Below, one piece after another: positions 61,219 to 64,000 of a DNA stretch of 64,000 bases; position 1 is the stretch's first letter, and each line of letters opens with the position of its first letter. Source of the stretch: JAFDVL01 sp964631865 (GTDB taxonomy: Bacteria; Acidobacteriota; Blastocatellia; RBC074); NCBI GenBank assembly GCA_964631865.1, contig CAZWAK010000015.1:1-64000 (forward strand), in the 5' to 3' direction. The notes beneath the pieces are model-generated. The model saw only the letters and a program-made list of their open reading frames with translations. It was not told where the DNA came from and did no database searches. Made by a program: the position numbers and the translations under genes.

Positions 61219-62421
61219 ATGAAAGCACTCAACATACAAAATCTATTCAAAGTTTTGTCCATCTGCTTCTCGCTGGTTATTGCTCTGGTGCTTTGCGAAG
61301 TGGTACTTAAACTTTGGTTTGGAACCACCCAAAGCCAGGGCTATTACTTTTGGCCACCCCGTTTGAGTGCGGTCTTCCAGCCAGTGCCGGAAATTATGCC
61401 GGGGATTACGGGCAATTCGCAGTTCATCGCCAATTCGGTGGGCATCAGAGGCGACGAACTTACGCCACAGCACACGCAGCGTATTCTGGCGATTGGCGCG
61501 AGCACCACACAATGCGCTTCGCTGGATCAAGCCGAGATGTGGACGCAGGTCTTACAAGGTAAACTGAACAGCCAGACGCAGGGACTGAGCGTTTGGGTTG
61601 GCAATGGGGGCGTGAGCGGACTAACTTCGAGAAATCATTTGGTTGCAATGCAGCATGTGCCCTTCAAGGAATGGAAGATCAACACCGTGATTATGTTGTT
61701 GGGGGTCAATGATTTCGTCAAACGTCTCTCCCACGATCAGGCTTACGACCCACATTTCCTGGACAAACCCGAAGCCGAGCGGGCTTTGCTGCTGGAAACG
61801 TTTACCGGAACGTATTCAGGGTTTGCGAATGATCCTTTCTACAAGCGGACGGCGCTCTGGCAACTCCTGCGCAAATCGAAGCGTCTCGTAGCGGCGGACT
61901 CTGGTTATCGCGAAGATAAAGACGGAAAGAATTTTGCTGTCTGGCGTAATCATCGGCAGCGGGCGGGCGAAATGCGGGAGACGCTGCCCGATCTGACGAC
62001 GGCGCTGGAAGAGTATGCCCGCAATCTGAACCGCATCATTGACGTCGCTCAGCAGCAGTCTCTACGGATGATTTTTGTGACGCAGCCTAGTCTGTGGAAA
62101 CCTGGCTTATCGCCTGAGTTGGAGGCGCTGTTGTGGTTAGGTGGAGTGGGCGATTTTCAGAAGGAGTTGGGCAAACCGTACTATTCGGCAGCGGCGCTGG
62201 AAAAGGGGATGACGGCGTATAACGAGACTTTGCTGCGGGTTTGTCGGGAGCGGCAAGTCGAGTGTTTCGATCTGGCTCCGAAGCTGCAAAAAGATACGAC
62301 GGTGTTCTTTGATGATGTGCATTTCAATGAGAACGGCGCGCGGCTGGTCGCCGAGGAATTGTCTCGGTACCTGCTTGAGCGCAGCCCGTTTCGCGAGGCG
62401 CTCGCGGCGCATAAACAATAA
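61219..62421 (+). CDS. Membrane-anchored SGNH/GDSL-like protein
   Basis: 400 residues. N-terminal TM VLSICFSLVIALVLCEVVLKLWF. Block I is ILAIGASTTQCASLD (GAST in place of GDSL), the Gly block is VGNGGVSGLTSRNHL, the Asn block VIMLLGVNDFVKRL, and block V FDDVHFNENGARLVAEEL with Asp-His. Composition returns to the GC-rich style of the EPS genes, so this copy is not of the same recent origin as its two AT-rich relatives upstream. A promoter candidate lies just upstream, and the next gene starts 6 bp after its stop. Confidence 0.85.
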   Translation: MKALNIQNLFKVLSICFSLVIALVLCEVVLKLWFGTTQSQGYYFWPPRLSAVFQPVPEIMPGITGNSQFIANSVGIRGDELTPQHTQRILAIGASTTQCASLDQAEMWTQVLQGKLNSQTQGLSVWVGNGGVSGLTSRNHLVAMQHVPFKEWKINTVIMLLGVNDFVKRLSHDQAYDPHFLDKPEAERALLLETFTGTYSGFANDPFYKRTALWQLLRKSKRLVAADSGYREDKDGKNFAVWRNHRQRAGEMRETLPDLTTALEEYARNLNRIIDVAQQQSLRMIFVTQPSLWKPGLSPELEALLWLGGVGDFQKELGKPYYSAAALEKGMTAYNETLLRVCRERQVECFDLAPKLQKDTTVFFDDVHFNENGARLVAEELSRYLLERSPFREALAAHKQ

Positions 62422-62427
62422 CGATCC

Positions 62428-63540
62428 ATGAACATTCGCTTTGCCGAAGAACAAGACCTTGCCGCCGTGGCCCGCTTCAACAGTCGTTTGAAGGCCGGGG
62501 GCCGCGAGGAGGAAATGCCTTTGGATCCGGCCTTGCCCGGCGAAGCGCGTTACCGCCCCGCAGGCTTTCCGTTGTATCGTCGTTTGATTATTGCGGAGGA
62601 TGGACAGGAAGTGCGCGCGGCGATGCTGCTGTGTCATCACAACGTTTTCATTCGTGGGGAAAGTCACGATTTCTATTGGACGAAAATGCCTTTGTCCGAG
62701 GGGATCGTCAATGCCAAATATTCGCTGGCGATCATCCACCTGATGAAAAAAGCGCTGGTGCATCACCCGTTTATGATGGGCGTGGGCGCAGGCACACCGG
62801 ACTCGGACGGCTTCCGCTTGTTTGCCAGCCTGCGCTGGCGCTACGAAGCCGTGCCGTTTTTTTTCTTCCCCGTCCGCGTCGGCAAGGTTTTGCGGGGCTT
62901 GCGGTATTTGCAGAAAAGCGCCAAGCTGCGCTACGGTGCATTGCTCGGCGCGTACTCTGGTGCGGGCGCAGGCGTGAGCGGGTTGCTGGCCTTGCGGCGC
63001 AAGTTATTGACAAACTTGTCGGGGTATGAGACTTCGGTAGCCGAGACCTTTGCCGACTGGGCGGATGAGGTTTTTACGGCGGCCTTGCCGGAATACCCGG
63101 TGGCTGTTCGGTCGGACGCGGCGGCTTTGAATATCGTCTACCCGCCGGACGATCCGCGCTACATTCGGTTGCGCGTGCGGCGCAAAGGGCGAGAGGTGGG
63201 ATGGATGGTTGTCGCCCGAAAACAGATGCAGAACAATCATTACTTCGGCGATTTGCAAGTCGGCACGTTGGTGGATGGGTTCGGACGTTCCGAAGAGGTG
63301 CCCGCCTTGATTGCGGCAGGTCTCAATCACCTGGTCGAAACCGGCGTGGACCTGATTGTGGCCAACTTTTCGCACGCGGCCTGGGCGGCGGCGTGTCGCC
63401 GGGTCGGGATGTTTGGGGGGCCGAGCAATTATCAAATTTTTGTCTCCCCACAAGGGCCGCCGCTGCTGGAAGCCGCTTGCCCGTTAGACCAACTCCACAT
63501 CGCGCGCGGGCACAGCGATGGCATGGATAACCTGATTTGA
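62428..63540 (+). CDS. Double-lobed GNAT-like acyltransferase
   Basis: 370 residues. The N-terminal 150 residues resemble a GNAT half (IRFAEEQDLAAVARFNSRL, YRRLIIAEDGQEVRAAMLLCHH, FMMGVGAGTPDSDGFRLFASLRWRYEAVPFFFFPVRV). A second lobe follows (YPPDDPRYIRLRVRRKGREVGWMVVARKQMQ, GDLQVGTLVDGFGRSEEVPALIAAGLNHLVETGVDLIVANFSHAAWAAACRRVGMFG). The canonical acyl-CoA loop is weak in both, so acyl donor and activity are uncertain. It is 6 bp downstream of the SGNH gene and 19 bp upstream of another GNAT gene, so the last genes form one unit. Confidence 0.7.
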   Translation: MNIRFAEEQDLAAVARFNSRLKAGGREEEMPLDPALPGEARYRPAGFPLYRRLIIAEDGQEVRAAMLLCHHNVFIRGESHDFYWTKMPLSEGIVNAKYSLAIIHLMKKALVHHPFMMGVGAGTPDSDGFRLFASLRWRYEAVPFFFFPVRVGKVLRGLRYLQKSAKLRYGALLGAYSGAGAGVSGLLALRRKLLTNLSGYETSVAETFADWADEVFTAALPEYPVAVRSDAAALNIVYPPDDPRYIRLRVRRKGREVGWMVVARKQMQNNHYFGDLQVGTLVDGFGRSEEVPALIAAGLNHLVETGVDLIVANFSHAAWAAACRRVGMFGGPSNYQIFVSPQGPPLLEAACPLDQLHIARGHSDGMDNLI

Positions 63541-63559
63541 CGCTGCCAGGCGAACTAGC

Positions 63560-64000
63560 ATGAAGCCCATCCGTCCTTTTGTGCGAGACGATATTCCGCA
63601 GGTCGCAGACCTGCACCGCCGTGTCTTCAAGATCGGTGGCAAAGCTTTGCAGCAACCGATCTCAGCGCGTTTGGTGCAGGAATATGCGGATTACTTCGAG
63701 GCCATCTTTTTTCAGAATCCCTGGTACGACGACGCCTTTCCTTCGCTCGTCTCGCAAGACGCCACGGGGAAAGTCACAGGCTTTCTGGGGGTACTGCCGC
63801 GTTGGATGCACTGGCAGGGGCGACGCCTGTATGTCGCCATCAGCAGCCAGTTCATCGTCGAGCCAGATCAACGCGCGATGGGCGCGGGCGTAATGCTCTC
63901 GAAAGCCTTCCTTTCCGGGCCGCAAGACCTTTCGCTGACCGATGAAGCGAATGCCATCTCGCGCAAACTCTGGGAGGGATTGGGTGGTGTGACGTCGGTG
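63560..64000 (+). CDS. GNAT-like acyltransferase, truncated by the window edge
   Basis: An open frame of 147 codons from the ATG at 63560 to the last base, with no stop; the rest of the gene is outside the window. The start KPIRPFVRDDIPQVADLHRRVF and the strands VTGFLGVLPRWMHWQGRRLYVAISSQFIVEPDQRAMGAG are typical of the GNAT N-terminal half, including a VEPxxRxxGxG-like acyl-CoA loop. It starts 19 bp after the preceding GNAT-like gene. Substrate unknown. Confidence 0.75.
   Translation, partial: MKPIRPFVRDDIPQVADLHRRVFKIGGKALQQPISARLVQEYADYFEAIFFQNPWYDDAFPSLVSQDATGKVTGFLGVLPRWMHWQGRRLYVAISSQFIVEPDQRAMGAGVMLSKAFLSGPQDLSLTDEANAISRKLWEGLGGVTSV

Overview
The window looks like a chromosomal segment of an Acidobacteriota bacterium, probably of the Blastocatellia/Solibacteres type. 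Two domain types that are close to signatures of this phylum are present: a VWFA-related secreted protein (11626-12630) and the C-terminal IPT-like domain first described in Solibacter (TIGR03437-type, end of 45419-47830). The phylum is an inference from these domains. The DNA is moderately GC-rich, with clearly AT-richer patches.

Left part, about 0-21 kb. A minus-strand run (4145 to 26) encodes a degenerate polysaccharide deacetylase fused to a GT2 glycosyltransferase, a DegT-type sugar aminotransferase and a Gfo/Idh/MocA oxidoreductase, which together suggest amino-sugar or cyclitol synthesis. Next come a TlpA-like thioredoxin lipoprotein-type protein, a bacterial homologue of protein arginine methyltransferases, an amino acid permease and the RseP site-2 protease. 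A housekeeping run on the plus strand follows: lipase-like hydrolase, VWFA protein, tadA, tRNA-Ser(CGA), tRNA-Ser(GGA), the small SRP RNA, dnaX, ybaB, recR, a DciA-like protein, gatC, gatA and a Tat-exported lactonase-type beta-propeller.

Central part, 21-48 kb, all on the plus strand: a large exopolysaccharide (EPS) locus of Wzx/Wzy type. It has a Wzz/GumC-like co-polymerase, a CpsD-like ATPase with an altered P-loop, a Wza-like export protein, a small HTH protein, glycosyltransferases, three apparently intact polysaccharide deacetylases, a heparinase-II/III-type lyase, AlgD-type GDP-mannose dehydrogenase, flippase, polymerase, a CapK-like ligase with a DUF362 protein, an AsnB-type amidotransferase and a parallel beta-helix protein. 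It resembles exosortase-A-associated EPS loci, but no exosortase or initiating phosphoglycosyltransferase is visible here.

Right part, 48-64 kb, same strand: an accessory block that is the most unusual part. It contains a GNAT, a luciferase-like flavin monooxygenase, a stand-alone amino-acid adenylation enzyme, an NRPS-type formyltransferase and a carrier protein. These are the pieces of an NRPS F-A-T initiation module written as separate, tightly coupled genes. They are followed by an SxtJ-like membrane protein, a 52-residue DUF5989 protein, an SxtI/NodU-type carbamoyltransferase, a second carbamoyltransferase with altered active-site residues, four membrane-anchored SGNH/GDSL proteins and two more GNAT-like proteins, the last cut by the window edge. 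The likely output is an N-formylated and possibly oxidised aminoacyl group and/or carbamoyl and acyl decorations, added to the EPS or to a separate small molecule. That output is inference; the gene identities are much firmer.

At the DNA level, several intergenic spacers each carry their own private family of short direct and inverted repeats (13.3-13.65, 15.97-16.05, 16.43-16.50 and 53.57-53.66 kb), a recurring architecture with unrelated sequences.
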